From NCBI RefSeq assembly GCF_014784055.1, contig NZ_CP061813.1, positions 3,482,001 through 3,546,000 on the forward strand: a stretch of DNA of 64,000 nt. Reading direction: 5' to 3'. Both the position numbers and the translations under genes were made by a program. Source of the stretch: Polaribacter haliotis (GTDB lineage Bacteria; Bacteroidota; Bacteroidia; Flavobacteriales; Flavobacteriaceae). Shown one piece after another: positions 34,231 through 42,705 of this stretch. The notes beneath the pieces are model-generated. The model worked only from the letters and a program-made list of their open reading frames with translations. It ran no database searches and was not told the DNA's origin. Numbering within the stretch: the stretch's first letter is position 1; every line of letters starts with the position of its first letter.

Positions 34231-36698
34231 TGCAGAATATTGAAAAATTTAATATTAGAATTGTAGATACTTTAGAAAATAACAGAACGTTAATTTTTGA
34301 AGATACCCAAATAGAGAGTCCGCATTTAATATATAATGGGCAAGATGATAAATTTGGTAATTTACTAACTAGCGAACTTCGTTTTAATTTGCTAGTTAAA
34401 ACAAATGTAGAAGGCACTTTTTTTCATTTATTTACAGGTACAGAAACAAGGTTTAAGGTTCTTTTAGAAGATATTACAGATTCTCAAAACCCTGTTGTAA
34501 AATGGTCTGGTTTTTTGTTTCCTGAGCAATTTAATGAACCTTACACGTACAGCAATTTCTTTGTAGAATTTATTGCAACAGATGGTTTAGGTTTATTAAA
34601 GAATAAATACTTAAATCCAGATTTTTATCAAGATAAAAAAAGTGTTTTAGATGTAGTTTCTAGATGTTTATTACAAACAGGGTTAAAGTTTCCTGTTTTG
34701 TTTGCGCCTGCAATACAGAATGTTGGTTTCGAAATTAGTTATTTAGATCTATTGGTAGATACTTCTTCTTATGTTTCTGGTGGTAAAGAAAAATCTTGTT
34801 ACGATGTCTTGGTTTTATTGTTAGAAAGTAATGGTTTAAGGTTATTTCAGTATAAAAAACAATGGGTAATTGTAGGTTTAAATTTAATAAATAAAGTTAC
34901 AATTCCATTTAAAGAGTATAATTATAACAGTTCTTTAGAATTAGAATTTATACAAGATGTTTTAATAGATAGAAATATTATTTCTACATATTTTTTTGAA
35001 ACTCCTTCTATAGAAACATTGCCTGTTTTAAATGAAATGGAAACTACTTGGGATTCTGCTTCTGGTGATAATTTATTGCCTTTAGATTCTTTTTTAAGCA
35101 CGAATTTTAAAGAAGTTTTTACAAAGCCAATAATAAGATCTGGTGGTGGTTTTTTACCTAACCCTGCACCAGAAAACTTTGGAGGTTATATTGCAACTCC
35201 TGCAAATGTTAAGGTTTCGGAAATAGAAGTTGTAAATACACTTACTTTAGATTATTTTAATCAAGTAATAACGGTTGGAGATTTAGATACAAATTATGTA
35301 ACATTAAAAACTCCTTTTTTTATAGATGCTAATGCAGATGTAGAAAGATATGGTACTTTTAACTTAGAATTAGAGTGCTTGTCTAGGGTTATAGATGAAA
35401 CAAATAATTATTATAAAATAGAAGGTTCTTTTACAGATATTATTAATAATGGAAGTGGTAAAGGTAGGATTGTTTTTAATAACCATGGTTTAGAAACAGG
35501 AGATGAAATTATTTTTGAAGATGCAGGTGGTGTGTATAATTCTTTGCAAAAGGTTGTAAAGGTTAATAATAATACGTTTGATATTTCTCAAAACTATATT
35601 TCTAATTATTCAGGTGGTTTTAAAATAAATCCGTTTAAAGGTGTTTTCTATTTTGCGATAACTAGAAAAGAAGATTTAAATGGTAACGATTCTTCAGAAG
35701 AAATATTTATTTCTAATTTTCCAACAGATAGTAGGCCAAATGGTTATTTCGATTTCGATATTACTTTAGATAAATGGAATATAAAAGCTGTTGTAAAAAT
35801 AGATAAAATTTTATTTTTAGAAAGTGGTTATTATAATATTAGGCTTTATCCTAGTGTTTATCATAGGTTTATAAACAGTAACTTCTATAAAGGAGTTGTT
35901 TTTAAGAAATTAACCTTTTTGTTAAAAGAAGAAACAGAGGTAAGTGTTGTTAGGAATAGAAATTTAAATTATAGTACGTTTAATAGTTTAGACGTTTTTC
36001 ATTCTTCTTCTCAAAAAAATTTATCAAAAAAATCATTTTCATTTTCAGATAACGTTAATAATATTGTGCAAAATGCAAGTTTTAATGGTGTAAACTATGC
36101 TTCTTATTATTTAGATAAATGGAAGAGGGTAGGTGTAGATGAGTCTGTAAGCTTTTTAAAATCTTTAAACGATATTTATTTAGGTATTAACTATAGTTAT
36201 AATTTAAAAATAACAGGAACTTTAATTGGTTTTTTATTGCCTTTAGATTTGTTGGATTTTAGATATAAAGGGGTAAGAAGGTACACTCCTGTTATAATTG
36301 ATATGAATTTAACCGAAGGTTTAACAGATGTTACTTTGGTTGAAAGTAAGTACACAGATATTGAATCGGAAGTTACTTTGGTAGATGTAAATCCTGTTAA
36401 AAAACCTAGAATAGAAATATCTTCAAAAATTTATGGTCCTTTTGGAGATAGTTGGAATTTAACCACTTTTTATAAAATTATAGATTTTACTAATATTAAT
36501 GCAACTATTGAAGTTTTTGGTTATGGAAGAAATTTTCCTTTAGGTCCTTTAGTTTGGAAATTACTTTATTCTGCAACTCTTACAAGAGATCAAGGTGTTT
36601 ATAATTTTGCTAGAGATTTTAACCCTGGTAATTATACTGTGCAAGTAAAACAAGGTGGATTGGTTTCTAATTTAGAGGAAGTGGAAATTTTATATTAA
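34230..36698 (+). CDS. Tail/baseplate protein
   Basis: An 822-aa, beta-rich protein whose ATG overlaps the tape measure stop (TAATG). Position after the tape measure implies a distal tail or baseplate hub role. The N-terminus (FNIRIVDTLENNRTLIFEDT, PHLIYNGQDDKFGNLLTSEL) is of a kind I associate with Bacteroidota phage tail proteins. No enzymatic motif seen. Confidence 0.7.
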   Translation: MQNIEKFNIRIVDTLENNRTLIFEDTQIESPHLIYNGQDDKFGNLLTSELRFNLLVKTNVEGTFFHLFTGTETRFKVLLEDITDSQNPVVKWSGFLFPEQFNEPYTYSNFFVEFIATDGLGLLKNKYLNPDFYQDKKSVLDVVSRCLLQTGLKFPVLFAPAIQNVGFEISYLDLLVDTSSYVSGGKEKSCYDVLVLLLESNGLRLFQYKKQWVIVGLNLINKVTIPFKEYNYNSSLELEFIQDVLIDRNIISTYFFETPSIETLPVLNEMETTWDSASGDNLLPLDSFLSTNFKEVFTKPIIRSGGGFLPNPAPENFGGYIATPANVKVSEIEVVNTLTLDYFNQVITVGDLDTNYVTLKTPFFIDANADVERYGTFNLELECLSRVIDETNNYYKIEGSFTDIINNGSGKGRIVFNNHGLETGDEIIFEDAGGVYNSLQKVVKVNNNTFDISQNYISNYSGGFKINPFKGVFYFAITRKEDLNGNDSSEEIFISNFPTDSRPNGYFDFDITLDKWNIKAVVKIDKILFLESGYYNIRLYPSVYHRFINSNFYKGVVFKKLTFLLKEETEVSVVRNRNLNYSTFNSLDVFHSSSQKNLSKKSFSFSDNVNNIVQNASFNGVNYASYYLDKWKRVGVDESVSFLKSLNDIYLGINYSYNLKITGTLIGFLLPLDLLDFRYKGVRRYTPVIIDMNLTEGLTDVTLVESKYTDIESEVTLVDVNPVKKPRIEISSKIYGPFGDSWNLTTFYKIIDFTNINATIEVFGYGRNFPLGPLVWKLLYSATLTRDQGVYNFARDFNPGNYTVQVKQGGLVSNLEEVEILY

Positions 36699-36705
36699 AC
36701 AATAA

Positions 36706-36837
36706 ATGGAGCAAAATAATACAATTCATCAATTATCTTTTCTGGTAAAAAGTCATAAGGTAGAAAAGTTTGTAAACGAAGATAATTTTCACTTTGGAGA
36801 TAATTCAGATTTCTTTGGAGATGAAAGGGTTTTTTAA
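36706..36837 (+). CDS. Small tail-region protein (43 aa)
   Basis: MEQNNTIHQLSFLVKSHKVE then an acidic, Phe/Asp-rich end (NEDNFHFGDNSDFFGDERVF). Fits between two tail genes with short gaps; function unknown. Confidence 0.45.
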   Translation: MEQNNTIHQLSFLVKSHKVEKFVNEDNFHFGDNSDFFGDERVF

Positions 36838-36849
36838 ATTTAAATAAGT

Positions 36850-39800
36850 ATGAAAAAAATAGATATAACTTCTGGTGTTAATTCAGGTGATAGTGGTCCA
36901 TTAGGTGGTGCAAAAATTAATGATAATTTTAAGGAAATTATCAAAGTTGTTTTTGGTAAAGATATTTGGGATGGAAATGTAACTGAAGAGTTGGTTGGTT
37001 TTTTAGCAACTTTACCAACAAATAATAAATCTTCTTTATTTTCTTCTTTAGTGGAAATTTATAGTAATTCTATTTTGTTAGATGATTCTTTAAGTTCGTC
37101 AATTTTAAAAACGTGGTCTATTGATAAGTTGAATTCTACTTTCATAAATGTAAATGAGTTAGCATCTTCAACATACACACAAACACAGGTAAATGATTTA
37201 TTAGTTTCAACAAAAAATGCTACAATACAAATATTATTAGATAATCCAGACCTTGATGTAAATTCAATATCAGAAGTATTAGCATTAATGTCTAATGCAG
37301 ATGCAACATTAACAAGTTCAATTGCAGAGAAATTAAGTTTTACAACATCTCAAAGTTTAACAACTACGCAAAAAAATATAGCGCTTACTAATTTAGGTGT
37401 AAATAAAAGTTTTGTAGATGGTTTAGGAATTAATGCCACTTCTTTAAATGGTTTTTTTGACACTGCTTTTGCAAAAAAGACAGAACTAAACATATTCACA
37501 CAGCTACTTACTGCTAATAATGGTTTAAATGTTACAGGTGCAACTTCATTTGGAAGTAGTGTTGGAATTAATAAAATAAACAAATCAAAAATAAATATTG
37601 CACAAACAAGTAATACTACATTTACAGAATCTAACCAACATATAATGTTAGAAGACTCTGTAAATGTGCCATATTATGGAATTGGTTTAGACGTAAATAA
37701 GGGTTTGTCGTTTTTAGCAAGAAACGGTGGTAATTGGTCGAAAGCTTTAACGTTATCACAAAATAACAATGCTACTTTTATAGGTGGTATTAACGCACCT
37801 TCTATTAAATTAACTACTGGAGCAGTAGATGGTTATTATTTAAGAACAGATGCAAGTGGCAATGGATCATGGCAACCTGTTTCGGCTTCACAAGTTTATA
37901 AAGGCACATGGGATGCAAACACAAATACTCCAAATTTAGCAGACGGAACAGGTACAACAGGTTTTTATTACAGATGTACAGTTGCTGGAACAGTAGATTT
38001 AGGTGATGGAAATATAACATTTGCAGTTGGAGATGATGTTATTTATAATGGTTCAGAATGGGAGAGAATACCTGGACAAGGCTATAATTTACAAAAAGCA
38101 TCCTCAACTGTTTTAGGAGGTGTTAAAGTTGGTTCTGGATTAGCAATCGATGCTTCTGGGGTATTGTCAAATGCACTAATATCTGGGACAGATTACTTAG
38201 CACCTTCTTCTTTAACTAATTATGTAGACAGAAACACTTCTCAGACAATTTCAGGAGCAAAGACATTCTCAGATAATTTAGAAGTTTCCAAAAATGTAAA
38301 TGGGGATGCTTCTTTAAAGGTAACTAATTTAAATACAGGAACATCAACAAGGTCTATATTAAGAGCAGGAACAAGTACAACAGGGGTAAACTTAACTGCT
38401 TATGGAAATAATTACAATGTGATACCTAACTGGGTTTCTTCAACAGGTATAACGGTAGATTCAGGAACTTCTGGCGGGTTTTTCATATACTCGCCAAATA
38501 GTTTTCGTGTTCAGAACAATGTAGGGGTTGATGCTTTTAAAGTGAATTCTGGAAATGTTTATTTCTATGGAAATATAATAGGAAACGGAAGCGGTTTAAC
38601 AAATTTAACAAAATCTCAAATTACAGATTTTCCTACAGATTTAAGCGAGTTCACAAACGACTTGGGAAACTATGGTAACTTTTTGGTATCTGCAGATTTG
38701 AATGGTTTTGCAACGGAAAGTTGGGTAAATAATCAAAATTATTTAAATTCTGGAAATTTTATCGCAGGTACAGATTATCAATTACCTTTAAGTAACGTTG
38801 CATTTAATAATGTTAATAACAACTTTAATTCTTCCCAATTGTTTAACGGCAATATTGGAATTGGCACTTCAACGTTAAATAAGTCTAAATTACATATTTC
38901 GAATGCAGGAAATAGCACTTTTACAGAATCTAACCAACATATAATTTTTGAAGATGAAGCAGAAACTTCTTTTTATGGAATAAGTTTAGATGAAAATAAA
39001 TCTTTATCTTTTGTAGCGAGAGATGGTTCTAACTGGACGGAAACCTTGACGTTATCGCAATCAAATGGTGCAATTTTTTATGACAATGTATCAGCAATAT
39101 CATTTTCAGGAAACGGAAGTCAATTAACAAATCTAACAAAATCGCAAATAACAGATTTTGGAACGTATGATAATTACGATTATTTTCAATTACAAACAAA
39201 CTCAATTAACAGAAAGCAAATAGGTTCTGAAAACGTTTTAAACTTTATTGAAGGTGCTGGAATAGATATTACATATTCATCAAATGGAAGTGTAAATATT
39301 GCAACAAATTTTAATATTTCAGACTATTTTAAGAATGATGGTAGCACTTGGTTAACCGATGATTTAGTTTTTAATATTGGAGCATCTTTTACAACTTTAA
39401 AAGCACAAAATTTAGGAATTTCGGCTATTTCGCTAAACTTACCAACAACAAGTGGAACAATTGCGTTAACATCAGATATTCCAAGCCTATCTGGGTACGC
39501 AACAGAATCTTATGTAAATAGTCAAGGTTTTTTAACAACGCATCAAGATTTAAGTAATTATGCACTAACATCTTCTATACCAACCAACAACAATGCATTA
39601 ACGAATGGTGCTAATTATATTACAAATTCTGCATTAAGTGGATTAGCTACAGAAACCTATGTAGATAATAAGATTAATAATGTTGTTCAATCAATATCGT
39701 CAAGCGCAACAATTTCAGCATCTACAAACGTAATAGATATTTCTGGAGGAACAGGAGATGTAATTATAACTGTTCCAAGTAATTTAGAAAATGAAAATAT

Positions 39801-39966
39801 AAGAATAATTAACAGGCAGGGTTCTTACGTTAGTTTTAATGGTGCTTCTGGCGTTACTGTTTATTCCGATACTATGGACATAGGGAATGCGAATATAAAT
39901 ACGTCTTCTGTATTAGTGAAAATAGCTACAAATACTTATGTTGCTACAAATCAAATTGGGCTGTAG
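36850..39966 (+). CDS. Tail fibre/receptor-binding protein
   Basis: A 1038-aa protein. The N-terminus (GPLGGAKINDNFKEI) is a phage structural attachment motif. The rest is low-complexity, beta-rich sequence with recurring GNGSGLTNLTKSQITDF blocks. A module of about 75 residues occurs twice (near residues 240-315 and 675-750), sharing FTESNQHI, YGI-LD-NK and SLSF-AR. No C-terminal peptidase domain is recognised. Role: host binding. Confidence 0.82.
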   Translation: MKKIDITSGVNSGDSGPLGGAKINDNFKEIIKVVFGKDIWDGNVTEELVGFLATLPTNNKSSLFSSLVEIYSNSILLDDSLSSSILKTWSIDKLNSTFINVNELASSTYTQTQVNDLLVSTKNATIQILLDNPDLDVNSISEVLALMSNADATLTSSIAEKLSFTTSQSLTTTQKNIALTNLGVNKSFVDGLGINATSLNGFFDTAFAKKTELNIFTQLLTANNGLNVTGATSFGSSVGINKINKSKINIAQTSNTTFTESNQHIMLEDSVNVPYYGIGLDVNKGLSFLARNGGNWSKALTLSQNNNATFIGGINAPSIKLTTGAVDGYYLRTDASGNGSWQPVSASQVYKGTWDANTNTPNLADGTGTTGFYYRCTVAGTVDLGDGNITFAVGDDVIYNGSEWERIPGQGYNLQKASSTVLGGVKVGSGLAIDASGVLSNALISGTDYLAPSSLTNYVDRNTSQTISGAKTFSDNLEVSKNVNGDASLKVTNLNTGTSTRSILRAGTSTTGVNLTAYGNNYNVIPNWVSSTGITVDSGTSGGFFIYSPNSFRVQNNVGVDAFKVNSGNVYFYGNIIGNGSGLTNLTKSQITDFPTDLSEFTNDLGNYGNFLVSADLNGFATESWVNNQNYLNSGNFIAGTDYQLPLSNVAFNNVNNNFNSSQLFNGNIGIGTSTLNKSKLHISNAGNSTFTESNQHIIFEDEAETSFYGISLDENKSLSFVARDGSNWTETLTLSQSNGAIFYDNVSAISFSGNGSQLTNLTKSQITDFGTYDNYDYFQLQTNSINRKQIGSENVLNFIEGAGIDITYSSNGSVNIATNFNISDYFKNDGSTWLTDDLVFNIGASFTTLKAQNLGISAISLNLPTTSGTIALTSDIPSLSGYATESYVNSQGFLTTHQDLSNYALTSSIPTNNNALTNGANYITNSALSGLATETYVDNKINNVVQSISSSATISASTNVIDISGGTGDVIITVPSNLENENIRIINRQGSYVSFNGASGVTVYSDTMDIGNANINTSSVLVKIATNTYVATNQIGL

Positions 39967-40020
39967 TGTAATACCAATGAAAAAACAAATATTTAATATT
40001 AATCAATTTATAATTATAAA

Positions 40021-40377
40021 ATGGCAAAGAGTAAAGAAGTAAAACTATCAAAATTAATAGCATTATTCGAAGAGTTAAAGTTAATAATGTTAGATGTAAC
40101 AAATGGCGAATTACGTTTTGAAATTTACGAACTTTTAGGAGAGTTAAAAGATAAAGTGGAGAATTTCAACAACACAAAAAACGACTTAGTAAAGCAGTTT
40201 GGAGAAGAAGTTGAAAAAGGAAACTACGAGGTAAAAGAAGATAAATTAAAAGATTTCTACGAAGCATTAAACCCAATTTTAGCAAAGGAATATGTATTAA
40301 ATAACACGATAAATAAGGAGTTGTTAAAGAAATTAGAATCTAAGCATCCTTTATTGGTGTATGAATTTGTAAAGTAG
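40021..40377 (+). CDS. Phage protein after tail fibre (118 aa)
   Basis: MAKSKEVKLSKLIALFEELK..., a wholly helical, highly charged protein, probably a coiled coil. It lies between the fibre and lysis genes; not recognised. Confidence 0.55.
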   Translation: MAKSKEVKLSKLIALFEELKLIMLDVTNGELRFEIYELLGELKDKVENFNNTKNDLVKQFGEEVEKGNYEVKEDKLKDFYEALNPILAKEYVLNNTINKELLKKLESKHPLLVYEFVK

Positions 40378-40381
40378 AAAA

Positions 40382-40645
40382 ATGAGCCAACAAAACAGTA
40401 AATGGATTAATAATATTGACAAGGTTAAAACAATGCACTTTATTAGTATTGTTTTAATTTCTGTTTACTTGGTGTTGTCATTTTATCAAACAGTTCAATT
40501 AGATATAAAAATAGAAAAAGGTTTAATTCAAGCTGAACAATACGAAAGGGCAGTAAGTGATATTAATAGAAATTTACTTGGTTTAGTTACCATTGTAATT
40601 TTATTCTTTTTTAAAGAGCGTTCAAAGAATGAAGAAGATAAGTAA
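40382..40645 (+). CDS. Small membrane protein, holin candidate
   Basis: An 87-aa protein with two membrane segments (MHFISIVLISVYLVLSFYQT and LLGLVTIVILFFFKE) and a charged tail. It is the first gene of the lysis region, so a holin is plausible; there is no firm family match. Confidence 0.6.
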   Translation: MSQQNSKWINNIDKVKTMHFISIVLISVYLVLSFYQTVQLDIKIEKGLIQAEQYERAVSDINRNLLGLVTIVILFFFKERSKNEEDK

Positions 40646-41225
40646 CGTAAAAGTTAATGTTATAAAATACTGTAAATTATTCTATGGTATTGAACTTAAA
40701 TATTCAGTTGTTAGAATTGTAACAATAGCAAGTTTAGTTTATACTTTAACAAATTTAAGAACAGATAATATTGCAAAAAGCGTTGAAATTGCAGAGTTAA
40801 AAGCAGAAAACGATAATTTAAAAGATAATGTAATTTATAATTATTTAGAATTTGAAGATTCGCCTATTGAAACTTGGAGTAAAAAAGTAATTAGAAGAAA
40901 TGGAAAGTTAAGATTTGTAGGAAATTACTTCAATCTAAGTTACGAGAAACAATGGGGGCATTATTTTGATTATGATAGAAACAACCTTTTAGGTAAAGAT
41001 AATTTTTCTTTAGGTTATCCAAACGATATTGCTTGGAGCTATTGGCGAAATGATAGTCTTGTTTATGAGATTTTAAGAAGAAGAAAAGACACTTCAAACT
41101 TTAAACAAATAGAACACGCAAAAGATAGTTTAGGAATAATGAAATATTTCGAAACTTTAAAATACCCTATAAACAGAAGAAAAGACACGTTTATAGTGGG
41201 TAAAATATTAAAATATTATGACTGA
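40629..41225 (+). CDS. Membrane-anchored phage protein (198 aa)
   Basis: One N-terminal membrane segment (YSVVRIVTIASLVYTLTNL) followed by a short coiled coil (SVEIAELKAENDNLKDNV) and a soluble part. It overlaps both neighbours. Not recognised; it lies in the lysis cluster. Confidence 0.55.
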   Translation: MKKISNVKVNVIKYCKLFYGIELKYSVVRIVTIASLVYTLTNLRTDNIAKSVEIAELKAENDNLKDNVIYNYLEFEDSPIETWSKKVIRRNGKLRFVGNYFNLSYEKQWGHYFDYDRNNLLGKDNFSLGYPNDIAWSYWRNDSLVYEILRRRKDTSNFKQIEHAKDSLGIMKYFETLKYPINRRKDTFIVGKILKYYD

Positions 41226-41505
41226 TTTTGTACAATATATAATTTCAAACTTTTTAAAATACGTTTTAGGATTAAGTTTTTTAGATTTCTTTGTAGTTCT
41301 AATTATTCCTTTTTCAACAAAAGAAGATATTAATTTTATTAGGTTGATGATTGCTTTTTTTAGTTTAATTATAGGGGTTTTAATAATGTATTATAAGATT
41401 AAAGACTATAAAATTAATAAAGAAACAAAAGACCTTATAAAGAAGCATAATGAAGAAAAAGACGTGTTTAGATACGTTAGGGATTATCGAGAAAAAGAAG
41501 ATTAG
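41218..41505 (+). CDS. Small membrane protein, second holin candidate
   Basis: A 95-aa protein with two hydrophobic segments (FLDFFVVLIIPF and LMIAFFSLIIGVLIMYYKI) and a charged C-terminus ending DYREKED. It directly precedes the endolysin, the most common holin position. Confidence 0.6.
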   Translation: MTDFVQYIISNFLKYVLGLSFLDFFVVLIIPFSTKEDINFIRLMIAFFSLIIGVLIMYYKIKDYKINKETKDLIKKHNEEKDVFRYVRDYREKED

Positions 41506-41519
41506 ATAAAATAGATATT

Positions 41520-41876
41520 ATGAGATTATCAGAAAAACAAATAATATTTAGTAAGAATGTAGCGAGTTTAATAGTCTATGCAGATATGATAGGAATAGAC
41601 TTAACTTTTGGGGATGCTTTTAGAAATGATTTCACGCAAAAACAATACGTTAAATTAGGTTTAAGTAAGACTTTAAATAGTTTACATAGAAAACGATTAG
41701 CAGTCGATTTTAATTTCTTTATAGATGGTAAGTTAACTTATGATTTTAATGATATTAAAGAACTTGGTAAATTTTGGTTAACACTTCATCCAAAAAATAG
41801 ATGGGGCGGGGATTTCAATAAAAATAGTATTCAAGATGGGTTTGTAGATACTCCACATTTTGAAATGCAAGAGTAA
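41520..41876 (+). CDS. Endolysin, M15 family peptidase
   Basis: A 118-aa M15-type peptidase that cleaves peptidoglycan cross-links. The metal ligands are visible: H56 and D63 in SLHRKRLAVDF and H113 in DTPHFEM, with the usual RWGGDF block at about 94-99. It has no signal peptide, so it needs a holin. Confidence 0.9.
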   Translation: MRLSEKQIIFSKNVASLIVYADMIGIDLTFGDAFRNDFTQKQYVKLGLSKTLNSLHRKRLAVDFNFFIDGKLTYDFNDIKELGKFWLTLHPKNRWGGDFNKNSIQDGFVDTPHFEMQE

Positions 41877-41888
41877 AATATATATATT

Positions 41889-42332
41889 ATGAAAAAAATA
41901 TTACTACTTATTATCTTATTAATTCTTAATAGTTGCACTGCAAAAAAAACAGTTACAGAATATAAAGAACGTATTGTAAAAGACACTGTTAATGTATTTA
42001 AAGAACGTTTAGTAACAAAACAAGTTATAGACACCTTATTAATAGAAAAGCCGTGTGATAGCCTTGGAAACTTAAAAGACTTTGAAAAGGAAATAAGAAC
42101 AGAAAAAGCAAAAGTTACTTTAAAATCTGTAAACGGAAATATTCAAGTAGATGTTAACCTTGATTCGATAGTTAATCAAAGAATTGCAGAATACAAAAGT
42201 ACTTACAAATCCAAAGTAGATACAAAAGAAGTAGAGATTATAAAGTTCAGATATCCTTTGTGGCTGATTATTACTGCAATAGTATCAATTCTTTTAAACT
42301 TGGTTCTTTTAAGAATTAGACTAACTTTTTAA
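41889..42332 (+). CDS. Unimolecular spanin candidate
   Basis: A 147-aa protein with a lipoprotein signal (MKKILLLIILLILNSC, acylated Cys at 16), a charged periplasmic helix of about 100 residues and a C-terminal membrane segment (WLIITAIVSILLNLVLL). An outer-membrane lipid anchor plus an inner-membrane anchor in one chain is the layout of u-spanins such as T1 gp11. It sits directly after the endolysin. Confidence 0.8.
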   Translation: MKKILLLIILLILNSCTAKKTVTEYKERIVKDTVNVFKERLVTKQVIDTLLIEKPCDSLGNLKDFEKEIRTEKAKVTLKSVNGNIQVDVNLDSIVNQRIAEYKSTYKSKVDTKEVEIIKFRYPLWLIITAIVSILLNLVLLRIRLTF

Positions 42333-42396
42333 AACAATACAACTAAATGAGCACAGCTATTTCTTGATTGAATTTAGTGAGTTGTATTGTTTTTAC
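42331..42396 (+). terminator. Terminator of the late operon
   Basis: AAAACAATACAAC (42331-42343) pairs with GTTGTATTGTTTT (42381-42393), with further pairing of CTAAAT and ATTTAG after a short bulge. T residues follow. It overlaps the spanin stop codon. Confidence 0.75.
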
Positions 42397-42411
42397 GTGA
42401 AAAAAACGTGT
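42395..42411. repeat. ACGTG repeats at the right prophage end
   Basis: ACGTGA (42395-42400) and AAACGTGT (42404-42411) repeat the words found beside the integrase start at 10558-10583. They are candidate arm-type sites 67 bp from the attachment core. The gap 42333-42705 otherwise holds the terminator, attR and the GGTGTAC repeats. Confidence 0.45.
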
Positions 42412-42477
42412 AAAATTTATTTTAGTTTTTGTAGCATCCTTTTATTAATAGGTTTTTAAAAACTTATTTAATTGTAT

Positions 42478-42529
42478 CTTCTAAGGAGGCGGTCGAAGGT
42501 TCGAATCCTTCAGGGCTCACTTAAAGCTT
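42478..42529 (+). repeat. Prophage attachment core, right copy (attR)
   Basis: Exact copy of 10429-10480: the 3' half of tRNA-Arg plus CTTAAAGCTT. It is the remnant of the original tRNA end displaced by integration. It is followed by a terminator-like hairpin (AAGCTTCAC with GTGAGGCTTTTTT). Confidence 0.93.
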
Positions 42530-42644
42530 CACAGAAATGTGAGGCTTTTTTGTTTTCTGTAGGTTTTAAAGTGTTTGCAAGTAGTTTCTACATATTTCTT
42601 TACAATCACAACAATCAATTTATTAATCAATGTATGCCTTTTCT

Positions 42645-42683
42645 GGTGTACTTTTAGGTGTACCATTTTTTCTTCAGGTGTAC
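42645..42683 (+). repeat. Three GGTGTAC direct repeats before the second integrase
   Basis: GGTGTAC occurs at 42645, 42657 and 42677, spaced 12 and 20 bp, 23-61 bp before the integrase ATG. These could be arm-type or operator sites of that integrase. Confidence 0.45.
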
Positions 42684-42705
42684 CCTTTTATAAAACACTA
42701 AACAT

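Larger units (their letters stand above)
10429..42529 (+). mobile_element. HK97-like siphophage prophage in tRNA-Arg
   Basis: About 32.1 kb lie between the two 52-bp repeats. The region has a full temperate siphophage plan: integrase next to the tRNA, S24 repressor/Cro switch, replication genes, HNH, terminases, portal, protease, capsid, connectors, tail, fibre, endolysin and spanin, nearly all rightward. No inactivated structural gene is seen. The unusual part is a 3.9-kb cassette array plus a second tyrosine recombinase between terL and portal. Confidence 0.93.

Noticed and set aside
42472..42657. 61-aa ORF across attR
   Set aside because: It translates the tRNA-Arg 3' remnant and the following hairpin; not a plausible protein gene.
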